A stretch of 64,000 nt of DNA from Duncaniella freteri (GTDB taxonomy: Bacteria; Bacteroidota; Bacteroidia; Bacteroidales; Muribaculaceae). Positions 26,414-33,138 of the stretch are shown one piece after another; the first letter of the stretch is position 1; each line of letters begins with the position of its first letter. Both the position numbers and the translations under genes were made by a program. The stretch lies in contig NZ_SJSA01000001.1 in the NCBI RefSeq assembly GCF_004766125.1, positions 1,736,001 through 1,800,000 on the forward strand. The letters are read 5' to 3'. The notes beneath the pieces are model-generated. The model was not told the DNA's origin. It did not search any database and saw only the letters and a program-made list of their open reading frames with translations.

Positions 26414-26474
26414 CGCCCCGGGCACAGGGGACACACCCACCACCTCCGGACCAAGCCCCTAAGTGCCCCGGGCA
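26414..26474. repeat. G/C-rich inverted repeat downstream of the tRNA
   Basis: GCCCCGGGCAC and GTGCCCCGGGC pair with one mismatch around about 37 nt. It may terminate or process the tRNA transcript; no long T tract follows except TTTTCTTT. Confidence 0.5.
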
Positions 26475-26505
26475 TTTTCTTTGCGAGAGTTAATATTTTA
26501 AAATA

Positions 26506-26523
26506 CAAAGCGTGGCAAGCACG
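26506..26523. promoter_or_regulatory. Palindrome in the leader of the right late operon
   Basis: CAAAG followed by CGTGGCAAGCACG, 24 nt before the protease start; twin of the element at 26096-26113. Confidence 0.5.
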
Positions 26524-26546
26524 ATAAGTGAAACGAGACAACTACA

Positions 26547-27581
26547 ATGAAAGAAGTAATAATCTCAACTGAGGCAGTAAACAGCTACGGCACGCGTGTG
26601 CTGACTTCGGGCATAGACCTGGAGCAGTTCAAGCGCAACCCGGTTTTGCTATGGATGCACCGCCGTGCTTTCGACGGTCAGTCAATGCCTATCGGCAAAA
26701 TTGACAACCTCAGAGTTGAGGAGGGCAAACTGATAGGCACCCCGGTATTTGACCAAAACGATGATTTTGCCCGGAAGATAGAGAGCAAATGGGAAAGCGG
26801 ATTTTTGCGCATGGCTTCGGCAGCCCTGGAGCCTACGGAAGTAAACCCCGACCCGGCTTTAGCATTGGAGGGGCAGACACGTGCGACGGTGACGCGGTGC
26901 AAACTTATCGAGGTCAGCATTGTGGATATTGGCGGCAATGATGAAGCCCTGCAACTCTGTGGCGCAGACGGCAAGCAGTTGAAGCTCGCAGCCGGAGAGG
27001 ATGCCCCGGCACTTCCGCTCTTGAAACTGAACGAACCCAAACCCTCGCCGGAGAATGAACCCGGTGAGGGGGAGGAGCCGGAGTCCGGCAGACAAATAAA
27101 CAATAACAATCTAATTAAAAATCAAAAAACAGCGATGAACAAAGACCAGTTAATCCTCTTAGGACTTCCCGAGGATGCGTCCGACGAGCAGGTAACAGCC
27201 GCGCTCCAGCTGATGAAAACCAAGGCGGACAGCGCCGAAACTTTGCAGCTTGCGTCCGTAACTCAGTACGTGGATCAGGCTATTGCCGACAGAAAGATTT
27301 TAGCGGCGCAGCGTGAACATTACATTAAGCTCGGTAAAGCCGCCGGCGCAGAAATGCTCGCAGACACATTCAAGGCTATGCCCGGACAGCAGAAGCCCAC
27401 CGACACACTGAACCTGAACAAACAGAGTGCCCCCGGTGCAGGTGAACAGCCTAAGAAATACACCAAGTTAAGCGAAGTGCCGCAGAGCGAACTCATTGCA
27501 CTCCGCAAAGACCAGCCCGCGGAATATATGCGCCTGTATAAAGAAGAGTACGGCGTAGACTGCCCGCCCCTAAGCGAATAA
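26547..27581 (+). CDS. Prohead protease with C-terminal scaffold (Mu gpI-like)
   Basis: A 344-residue protein. The first ~165 residues fit the HK97-type prohead protease fold: SGIDLEQFKRNPVLLWMHRR (His active-site region) and CKLIEVSIVDIGGNDEA (Ser region). A low-complexity linker with RQINNNNLIKNQKTA joins a helical, charged C-terminal part typical of scaffolds. The protease matures the capsid encoded next. Confidence 0.85.
   Translation: MKEVIISTEAVNSYGTRVLTSGIDLEQFKRNPVLLWMHRRAFDGQSMPIGKIDNLRVEEGKLIGTPVFDQNDDFARKIESKWESGFLRMASAALEPTEVNPDPALALEGQTRATVTRCKLIEVSIVDIGGNDEALQLCGADGKQLKLAAGEDAPALPLLKLNEPKPSPENEPGEGEEPESGRQINNNNLIKNQKTAMNKDQLILLGLPEDASDEQVTAALQLMKTKADSAETLQLASVTQYVDQAIADRKILAAQREHYIKLGKAAGAEMLADTFKAMPGQQKPTDTLNLNKQSAPGAGEQPKKYTKLSEVPQSELIALRKDQPAEYMRLYKEEYGVDCPPLSE
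27135..27581 (+). CDS. Scaffold protein from an internal start (Mu gpZ-like)
   Basis: An in-frame ATG at codon 197 (MNKDQLILLGLPEDASDEQV) follows an A/T-rich stretch that looks like an intergenic leader although it is in frame. It would give a 148-residue scaffold as a nested product, as for Mu I/Z and lambda C/Nu3. Confidence 0.55.
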   Translation: MNKDQLILLGLPEDASDEQVTAALQLMKTKADSAETLQLASVTQYVDQAIADRKILAAQREHYIKLGKAAGAEMLADTFKAMPGQQKPTDTLNLNKQSAPGAGEQPKKYTKLSEVPQSELIALRKDQPAEYMRLYKEEYGVDCPPLSE

Positions 27582-27612
27582 ATAAACCCTATAAACACAA
27601 TCAACAACAGCA

Positions 27613-28695
27613 ATGAAATCGAAAAGCAATTTTTTTAAGAAGCTGCTCGGCATAGTCAGCTGCATGATTATGGCCGTTGCGTTCAATGCCGCCGCCGGCG
27701 CTACCTGTGCTGTGGCAATCGGCTGCGCCCCTGAAACCGGAGCAATCGCCGGCAATGTTCTGGCACTTGCATTAGGTCAGGCAGCCCCCGCGGGTTCATT
27801 CCGTGCCGGTGTCCTCAAAGAGATATGGACCGGTGAGCAGATCAAACAGTTCCGCACCGCCCTGGAGTCGTGGGGCTGGCTTGCAAGAATCCGCAGTTAT
27901 AACCAGTATGTAAATAACGACGTTATCCACTTCGTTGAAATCGGCGGTGACCCCACGGTGCTTGTAAATAATACCACCTACCCAATTCCTGTTACTGCTC
28001 TGGAGGATGCGGACAAGCCTGTGAGTCTTGACAAGTTCACAACCGAGGCAACCCCTGTGACCAATGATGAGCTGCACGCTATCAGTTACGACAAAATGGC
28101 AAGCGTTCAGGAACGCCACCGCGATGTATTGGTCGAGGCGTTCGGTCAGCGTGCAATACACGCCATTGCCCCGGATGAGAATAAAACCGGCGTGCCTGTG
28201 CTTTTCACTACCGGCGAAGCTGTAGAGGGTCGCAAGCTCATGACTTCGGCTGACCTTTTGGCAGTCAAAAGGAGCTTTGACAAAATGGGTATACCCAAGC
28301 AGGATCGCGTGCTGGTGCTCTGTTCCGACCATGTGAACGACCTGCTCCAGACAGAGCAGCGTTTCAAAGACCATTACAACATTAACCAGACCGAGGGCAA
28401 AATCGGCCGCCTGTATGGTTTTGACATTTACGAATATGACGGCACACCCTATTACAACTCGGCAGGTAAAAAACTTGCATGGGGTGCTGTTCCCGGTGCG
28501 ACCGACTCGCAGAGCTCCGTTGCGTTCTATGCCGGCAGAATGATGAAAGCCGCAGGCTCAACAACATTCTACTGGAGTAAAGCCGAGAACGACCCTCAGA
28601 ACCACCGCAACCTCGTTAACTTTGACCAGTACGGCATTTGTCTGCCTTTGTCTGAGACCAATTGTCGTATGGCAATAGTCAGCGCAAAAGCGTAA
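27613..28695 (+). CDS. Major capsid protein
   Basis: A 360-residue protein directly after protease/scaffold, as in Mu (gpT). The body contains DKMASVQERHRDVLVEAFGQ and GFDIYEYDGTPYYNSAGKKL and ends LSETNCRMAIVSAKA. Oddly, residues 1-45 resemble a secretion signal (KKLLGIVSCMIMAVAFNAAA); because the protein assembles in the cytoplasm, this segment is probably removed by the prohead protease or serves as a delta-domain. Confidence 0.82.
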   Translation: MKSKSNFFKKLLGIVSCMIMAVAFNAAAGATCAVAIGCAPETGAIAGNVLALALGQAAPAGSFRAGVLKEIWTGEQIKQFRTALESWGWLARIRSYNQYVNNDVIHFVEIGGDPTVLVNNTTYPIPVTALEDADKPVSLDKFTTEATPVTNDELHAISYDKMASVQERHRDVLVEAFGQRAIHAIAPDENKTGVPVLFTTGEAVEGRKLMTSADLLAVKRSFDKMGIPKQDRVLVLCSDHVNDLLQTEQRFKDHYNINQTEGKIGRLYGFDIYEYDGTPYYNSAGKKLAWGAVPGATDSQSSVAFYAGRMMKAAGSTTFYWSKAENDPQNHRNLVNFDQYGICLPLSETNCRMAIVSAKA

Positions 28696-28702
28696 AAAAC
28701 CT

Positions 28703-29332
28703 ATGGCTACACTGAAACAAGGAAGCAGAGGCGCGGAGGTAAAAGCCCTGCAACAGCGGTTAAACCTCATACCTGACGGTATTTTCGGACCGTTGACCGA
28801 GGAAGCCGTCAAAGAGTTTCAGAAGCGTAAGGGGTTAACGGCTGACGGAATAGCCGGAGCGCAGACACTTGCAGCTATGGGCGCGACACCCGGAAAGCGC
28901 AAGGTCGATGAAATCATTCTGCACTATACGGCAACGCCGGAGGGTGAGGAGTTTTCAAATACCCGGATAAAAGCAAGCCATTTGGCGCGTGGCTTTTCTG
29001 ATATAGGCTACCACTATGTTATCGGACTAAACGGGGAAATCCGCCCCGGGCGGTCCGAGGCAGTGGCCGGAGCGCATTGCACCGGACATAATACGCGGTC
29101 AATCGGTGTGTGTTACGTTGGCGGATGTCCGCCACGTAAGACCCCGAATTGGCAAAATATCGGGAAGGACACACGAACCCCGGCACAAGAGGCTACGCTT
29201 GTAAAGTTGGTTAAAGAACTTCTCAAGAAATACCCCGGCGCTACTGTTCACGGTCATAACGAATTTGCTAATAAACCGTGCCCCGGCTTCGATGTAAAAA
29301 AATGGCTCACAAAAGTGGGTATTAAACAGTAA
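28703..29332 (+). CDS. Endolysin: peptidoglycan-binding domain plus N-acetylmuramoyl-L-alanine amidase
   Basis: A 209-residue lysin. Residues 1-60 are a PG_binding_1 domain (GSRGAEVKALQQRLNLIPDG); residues ~68-205 an amidase_2/PGRP domain with zinc ligands in ILHYTATPEG, VHGHNEF and NKPCPGFDV. It cuts the stem peptide from the glycan at lysis. It has no signal peptide, so it needs the membrane proteins encoded next. Confidence 0.92.
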   Translation: MATLKQGSRGAEVKALQQRLNLIPDGIFGPLTEEAVKEFQKRKGLTADGIAGAQTLAAMGATPGKRKVDEIILHYTATPEGEEFSNTRIKASHLARGFSDIGYHYVIGLNGEIRPGRSEAVAGAHCTGHNTRSIGVCYVGGCPPRKTPNWQNIGKDTRTPAQEATLVKLVKELLKKYPGATVHGHNEFANKPCPGFDVKKWLTKVGIKQ

Positions 29333-29336
29333 CAAT

Positions 29337-29417
29337 ATGAATTGTCGTGCCAGTGAGAGCAGAGCGGAGCTTGCTCCGGCTATGCCGAGCGCAGCCGACA
29401 AAGCATTGGAACAATGA
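29337..29417 (+). CDS. Possible 26-residue leader peptide in the lysis cassette
   Basis: ATG 29337 to TGA 29417 (MNCRASESRAELAPAMPSAA...) fills the gap between the amidase and the holin-like gene; its stop TGA is followed directly by ATG. It may be only a spacer. Confidence 0.25.
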   Translation: MNCRASESRAELAPAMPSAADKALEQ

Positions 29418-29903
29418 ATGAGCGGCGAAATAATAACAATCATAGTATCGGCGCTTGTTGCGGCGGTATCTGGTCCCGTAGGGGCATGGGTTGGCCGCAA
29501 ACTGGAGCGCACTAAATACCGCATTGAACTTAAGACGCTGAGGGCTGAAATGAATAATAAGCTCGCAGAGGTCAAAAGCAATGAGCTTGAAAACGTGCGA
29601 AAGGCTGCGGACATACTGATGGAAAGTATTGTGCCGCCGCTCAAAGCCGAAATAACTAACTTACGCAATGATGTGCAAAGACTCAACAACGCACTGGAGC
29701 GCATTTGGGGCTGTCGTCATATTGATAGCTGCCCTGTCAAATTCGAGCTGCTGCTCACACCGAAAGGTCGCGGAGCACACCAGGACGGAAACAACGGAGC
29801 ATGTGACGACGAGCGCCAAAGGTTGCGAGGTGCACACCCAACACCAAGAGGCGACCCTGACGAGGGAGACCCAAACCCGGGGGCTGACGGTTACGGAGAT
29901 TGA
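29418..29903 (+). CDS. Holin-like / inner-membrane lysis protein with coiled coil
   Basis: A 161-residue protein with one N-terminal hydrophobic segment (EIITIIVSALVAAVSGPVGA), then a charged coiled coil (RKLERTKYRIELKTLRAEMN to RNDVQRLNNALERIW) and a proline/glycine-rich tail. The tail is read in another frame as the next lysis gene. It could be a holin or an i-spanin; one transmembrane segment and a coiled coil fit both. Confidence 0.6.
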   Translation: MSGEIITIIVSALVAAVSGPVGAWVGRKLERTKYRIELKTLRAEMNNKLAEVKSNELENVRKAADILMESIVPPLKAEITNLRNDVQRLNNALERIWGCRHIDSCPVKFELLLTPKGRGAHQDGNNGACDDERQRLRGAHPTPRGDPDEGDPNPGADGYGD

Positions 29904-30216
29904 GGTCTACGACACTGAAAAGCAACCCGACCCGGACACCGGACAAAGACCGTTAAAAGCCAAGATCCGGCAGACCCACGGCGAGGAGCAGCAGAGTAAT
30001 GAGGCGGCAGATATTACCGCCGAGGAGAAAGCCGAGACCGAAACCGAAGCGGTGCAGACCATTGACGGCGGCACGCTTGACGAAGTGACGGTAACAGCTA
30101 CCAAAGCCCCGAGCCTGTGGGAACGGTTGAAAGTCGCCACCCTGATATTGGCTGCAGTTCTGATCCTGTCAGTAGCAGGGTGGAAAATATATAATCTAAA
30201 ACGTAAAAAGATATGA
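29668..30216 (+). CDS. Candidate u-spanin (outer-membrane lipoprotein anchor plus C-terminal TM)
   Basis: A 182-residue protein overlapping the preceding gene by 236 nt in another frame. It has an N-terminal hydrophobic segment ending in a lipobox-like Cys (AVVILIAALSNSSCC), a long hydrophilic middle rich in Thr/Glu/Gln, and a C-terminal TM (LKVATLILAAVLILSVAGWK) followed by KRKK. A lipoprotein N-terminus together with an inner-membrane C-terminus is the plan of u-spanins such as T1 gp11, which fuse the two membranes at lysis. Confidence 0.6.
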   Translation: MMCKDSTTHWSAFGAVVILIAALSNSSCCSHRKVAEHTRTETTEHVTTSAKGCEVHTQHQEATLTRETQTRGLTVTEIEVYDTEKQPDPDTGQRPLKAKIRQTHGEEQQSNEAADITAEEKAETETEAVQTIDGGTLDEVTVTATKAPSLWERLKVATLILAAVLILSVAGWKIYNLKRKKI

Positions 30217-30590
30217 GCAACGAAACAAAAGAAAAGACAACAGCCGAAATCGCAGCGGAAAATCTGGCAACGATTAATGAAGCCGGCGCCGTCACTGCGG
30301 AGGAGATGGCACACGTCGCGGCAACCTTAGAGACAGATTCGGCGAAAAAGTCAGGCAAAGGCAAGAACCAGCCCGAGCCGGAACTGGTCGCAAAACTGAA
30401 AGCAGCCCGCGCCAAAGCAAAGGCGGAAACTGACGCCCTTACTGCTGTGGGTAAAGCAGCGTGCCGGCGTCACAGTCTCCCGGCAGTATGGGTGACAGCC
30501 GACGGCCAGTGTTTCAAACAGGAAAATGACGCCCGAAACCATGGCAAAAGTCTGGGATTTTCGGCAGTACCCTTAAAAGTGGAAGCGTAA
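30213..30590 (+). CDS. Phage protein, unknown (possible Mu gp35/38 equivalent)
   Basis: A 125-residue protein with an acidic Ala/Glu-rich N-terminus and a compact C-terminal segment PAVWVTADGQCFKQENDARNH. It overlaps its neighbours by 4 and 1 nt. The position before the sheath gene suggests a minor head or tail factor. Confidence 0.6.
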   Translation: MSNETKEKTTAEIAAENLATINEAGAVTAEEMAHVAATLETDSAKKSGKGKNQPEPELVAKLKAARAKAKAETDALTAVGKAACRRHSLPAVWVTADGQCFKQENDARNHGKSLGFSAVPLKVEA

Positions 30591-31768
30591 TGGCAACAAG
30601 TCTGAATATACAGAGACAGAACGGCAATGTCCCCAAGTCTCTGCCCGGTGAGGACCATATAACCGGTTTTGTGGTCTATCTTCCGGCGGCAGATATTCCG
30701 GCCGCGTTCAAAACCGACCACGTGCAGCCACTCAGCACCATTGACGCGGCGGAGGCTGCGGGTATTAAGGAGGATGCAGCAAGCTGGGGCGTGCGTGTGC
30801 TTCACTATCAGCTCAGCGAACTTTACCGAATTAACCCGGCTGTAAGCCTGTATGTGGCGATCTTCGAGAAGCCGCAGGGTGAGTCCCAGACATTCGCCGA
30901 GCTTAAGACAGTGCAGAACTTTGCGGCCGGCCGTATCCGTCAGATCGGCGTATGGTGTGGCGACCGCACCCTTAGCGGTGACGACCTCACGGCCCTGCAG
31001 GGTGTCGCGGACGCACTTGCCGGGGAGGAGGCGGAACTGTCTGTCGTGTACGCCCCGAAAGTGGGCACGCTCAACACAATGCCGGTTAACCTTGCGGGTG
31101 AGAATAAAAGCCGCGTCAGCGTGGTGATAGGTCAGGCAGGAAGCGGTAAAGGCGCTGAACTGTATGACGACAAGACCAACACGGGGAAAGCGAGCGTCAG
31201 CGGTCTGGGTGTCGTTATGGGCTTACTGAGCAGCGCTAAAGTTCACCAGTGTATTGCATGGATCAAAGAGTTCCCCACCGGTGTAAGTCTCCCGGCTTTC
31301 GGTGACGGTACACTGTTGCGCGATGTGGATAAAGCATTGCTCGAGACACTTGACACGGCGCGTTATCTGTTCTTTATCACTCATACCGGGCAAGCCGGAA
31401 GCTATATGAATGACAGCCACACAATGGACTCCGCAATCAGCGACTACGCAGCCATTGAGAGCGTGCGAACTATGGATAAGGCTGTGCGCGGCATACGTAC
31501 ATACGTGAAGCCGGAACTCGGCGGCAACGTATATGTGGACGCTTCCACCGGACAGTTGGCAAGCTATACTGTGGCGCATTTGGAAACTGTGGCAAACCAA
31601 GCCCTCGAGGCTATGGAACGAGCCGGGGAACTTAGCGGCTACAAAGTTGAGATAGACCCGGAGCAGGATGTCGCAAGCACCAGCCTGGTAGAGTTCGTAA
31701 TCAAGAATGTTGCAGTCCCGGTTATGCGACATATAAGAATAAAAATCGGGTTCGCTAAATCCGTATAA
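30590..31768 (+). CDS. Tail sheath protein (DUF2586-like)
   Basis: A 392-residue protein, contractile sheath. Blocks seen are QTVQNFAAGRIRQIGVW-type text (VQNFAAGRIRQIGVWCGDRT), TAYLF-like RYLFFITHTGQAGSYMNDSH, and the C-terminal VAVPVMRHIRIKIGFAKSV. It is followed by the tube gene as in all contractile phages. Confidence 0.85.
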   Translation: MATSLNIQRQNGNVPKSLPGEDHITGFVVYLPAADIPAAFKTDHVQPLSTIDAAEAAGIKEDAASWGVRVLHYQLSELYRINPAVSLYVAIFEKPQGESQTFAELKTVQNFAAGRIRQIGVWCGDRTLSGDDLTALQGVADALAGEEAELSVVYAPKVGTLNTMPVNLAGENKSRVSVVIGQAGSGKGAELYDDKTNTGKASVSGLGVVMGLLSSAKVHQCIAWIKEFPTGVSLPAFGDGTLLRDVDKALLETLDTARYLFFITHTGQAGSYMNDSHTMDSAISDYAAIESVRTMDKAVRGIRTYVKPELGGNVYVDASTGQLASYTVAHLETVANQALEAMERAGELSGYKVEIDPEQDVASTSLVEFVIKNVAVPVMRHIRIKIGFAKSV

Positions 31769-31791
31769 CCTAAACACAAAAGGCAAAAGCA

Positions 31792-32223
31792 ATGAACGTA
31801 AGCATTAAAAACGGCGTGCCTATGGTTAACGGCATGTTAGTTGCGTGGGCTGATATTGTCGTACTTGTCGGCGGTGTGCCTGTTACCGGCATTACAGGTG
31901 TGGAGTATGGCGATGAGCAGGAAATCGTTAACAAGTGGGGCGCAGGGCGTCACCCGGTGGGACGTGCAAAAGGACGTATAACCCCCTCCGCTAAAATTAC
32001 CCTCTACCACGAGGAAGTTGTGGCGCTTCAATCCCAGAGCGTGAACGGACGACTGCAAGACCTCCCACCCATTGAAATACAGGTGAGTTATTTGCCTGAA
32101 AATGGGGTCGTGGTAACTGACAAGATCCGCAACTGCCATATTTCAAGCAATACCCGCAAGTGGAAAGAGGGAGACACCGGGCAGGAGGTAGAACTTCCGC
32201 TCGTTCCCTCACATATCGAATGA
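31792..32223 (+). CDS. Tail tube protein (Mu gpM-like)
   Basis: A 143-residue protein with GVPVTGITGVEYGDEQEIVN and the tube pattern KITLYHEEVVALQ. It forms the inner tube inside the sheath. Located between sheath and tail chaperone genes. Confidence 0.78.
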   Translation: MNVSIKNGVPMVNGMLVAWADIVVLVGGVPVTGITGVEYGDEQEIVNKWGAGRHPVGRAKGRITPSAKITLYHEEVVALQSQSVNGRLQDLPPIEIQVSYLPENGVVVTDKIRNCHISSNTRKWKEGDTGQEVELPLVPSHIE

Positions 32224-32262
32224 GGCAAAGCTGCATAATCCCCATTTCGCACCCTTTTAAGG

Positions 32263-32288
32263 CCGTTAAGGGTTGACCCCCTTAACGG
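32263..32288. terminator. Perfect hairpin between tube and chaperone genes
   Basis: CCGTTAAGGG (32263-32272) and CCCTTAACGG (32279-32288) form a 10-bp stem with a 6-nt loop, without a clear T tract. It may attenuate or process the late transcript. Confidence 0.55.
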
Positions 32289-32304
32289 TCAATAATAATC
32301 AAAC

Positions 32305-32374
32305 TTAAACAGTTATTCTCTGTTTTAGGCAGAGCGATTAAAATCGATTAAAAAAACATTTAACCCCCGATTAA
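32305..32374. promoter_or_regulatory. Late-operon repeat element, copy 1 (with phased TTAA)
   Basis: About 47 bp (32305-32352: TTAAACAG, CTCTG..AGGCAGAG, CGATTAAAATCGATTAAA) recurs at 36514-36562. TTAA starts at 32338, 32348, 32360 and 32371, about one turn apart. It lies just before the tail chaperone start; likely regulatory. Confidence 0.55.
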
Positions 32375-32379
32375 AAAGC

Positions 32380-32718
32380 ATGGAAAAGGTTAACAACACC
32401 CCTAAAGTATTTAACGGCGATTTGACCGAAGCACAGGTTGACGCTTTCAAGGCTCAGCACCGCAAAAGTTTCGCAGTTGAAATTCAGGACGGCGACGAGG
32501 TGCATATCGGCTATTTCAAGCGTCCCACTCTGGAGACTCTCAAGGCTGTAACCAAGGTTGCAAAAAGCGACGAAGTGGAAGCCGGTAAAGTGATGTTCGA
32601 CAACTGCTGGCTGGGCGGTAGTAAGGAACTGCGCACCGATGCGCTGCTCTTCATGGCTGTTCAAAAGAAGTTGGGTGAAGTGCTCAACGGCTTCCAGGGT
32701 CTAATAAAAAACTTGTAG
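32380..32718 (+). CDS. Tail assembly chaperone, short form (Mu gp41-like)
   Basis: A 112-residue protein (VFNGDLTEAQVDAFKAQHRK ... MAVQKKLGEVLNGFQG). Its place between the tube and tape measure genes, and the frameshift signal at its end, identify it as the G-type tail chaperone that binds the tape measure protein. Confidence 0.78.
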   Translation: MEKVNNTPKVFNGDLTEAQVDAFKAQHRKSFAVEIQDGDEVHIGYFKRPTLETLKAVTKVAKSDEVEAGKVMFDNCWLGGSKELRTDALLFMAVQKKLGEVLNGFQGLIKNL

Positions 32719-32927
32719 AGGCGCACACACTGGCGGAGTCTGACGAGGAGGACGGCTTCGCCAAGGGGTGCGCCCTGATCCGCGCTAATCTAAACGTCGA
32801 TATTGCTAAAATAGAGACGGAGGAAGAATGGGCACAGCTCTATTGCGAGGCTATATGGCTGGAGCGTTGGAGAAACCGAAACCGGGCGGAGCTTATCGCG
32901 TCACTGTTCGGCGAGGGTAAGAGTTAG
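32380..32927 (+). CDS. Tail assembly chaperone, -1 frameshift product (182 residues)
   Basis: The slippery heptamer A AAA AAC stands in the zero frame at 32706-32712, two codons before the stop. A -1 slip leads into an open frame (LVEAHTLAESDEEDGFAKGC ... IASLFGEGKS) ending at 32927. This matches the G/GT pattern of lambda and the gp41/42 pattern of Mu-like phages. The product joins 111 codons of the first frame to 71 of the second. Confidence 0.75.
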
Positions 32928-33079
32928 CCCCACATTGAGGAGTCGCCGGGGTTATTAGACGAACCATTACCACGCCCCTTAAACATAACACGGAAAAAGC
33001 CGACTACCATAAAAATCAGGGTAATCATAACAAACAATGCGCCCAACTTTGCAATAAGTGAAAAAATTAAGTCGAACAT
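32924..33079 (-). CDS. Small reverse-strand membrane protein (candidate superinfection exclusion)
   Basis: A 51-residue protein (MFDLIFSLIAKLGALFVMIT) with one or two hydrophobic stretches and a polar, Gly/Ser/Asn-rich tail. It is the only minus-strand gene inside the right late operon, lies between the chaperone and tape measure genes, has its own promoter, and overlaps the frameshift product tail-to-tail by 4 nt. Small membrane proteins encoded near tape measure genes, such as HK97 gp15, block DNA entry of related phages. Confidence 0.6.
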   Translation of the reverse strand: MFDLIFSLIAKLGALFVMITLIFMVVGFFRVMFKGRGNGSSNNPGDSSMWG

Positions 33080-33107
33080 AATAAACCGTGTTAATTGTAA
33101 TACACCA

Positions 33108-33138
33108 CAAATATAATAAAAATCACCGATATGGCAAG
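33108..33138 (-). promoter_or_regulatory. Promoter of the small membrane gene
   Basis: On the minus strand CTTG, 19 nt, TATATTTG. The -33 part overlaps the first codons of the tape measure gene (start 33131). Start of transcription about 22 nt before the ATG. Confidence 0.6.

Noticed and set aside
29099..29704. 201-codon minus-strand ORF opposite the lysis genes
   Set aside because: No start region or homology; antisense to the amidase and the holin-like gene.
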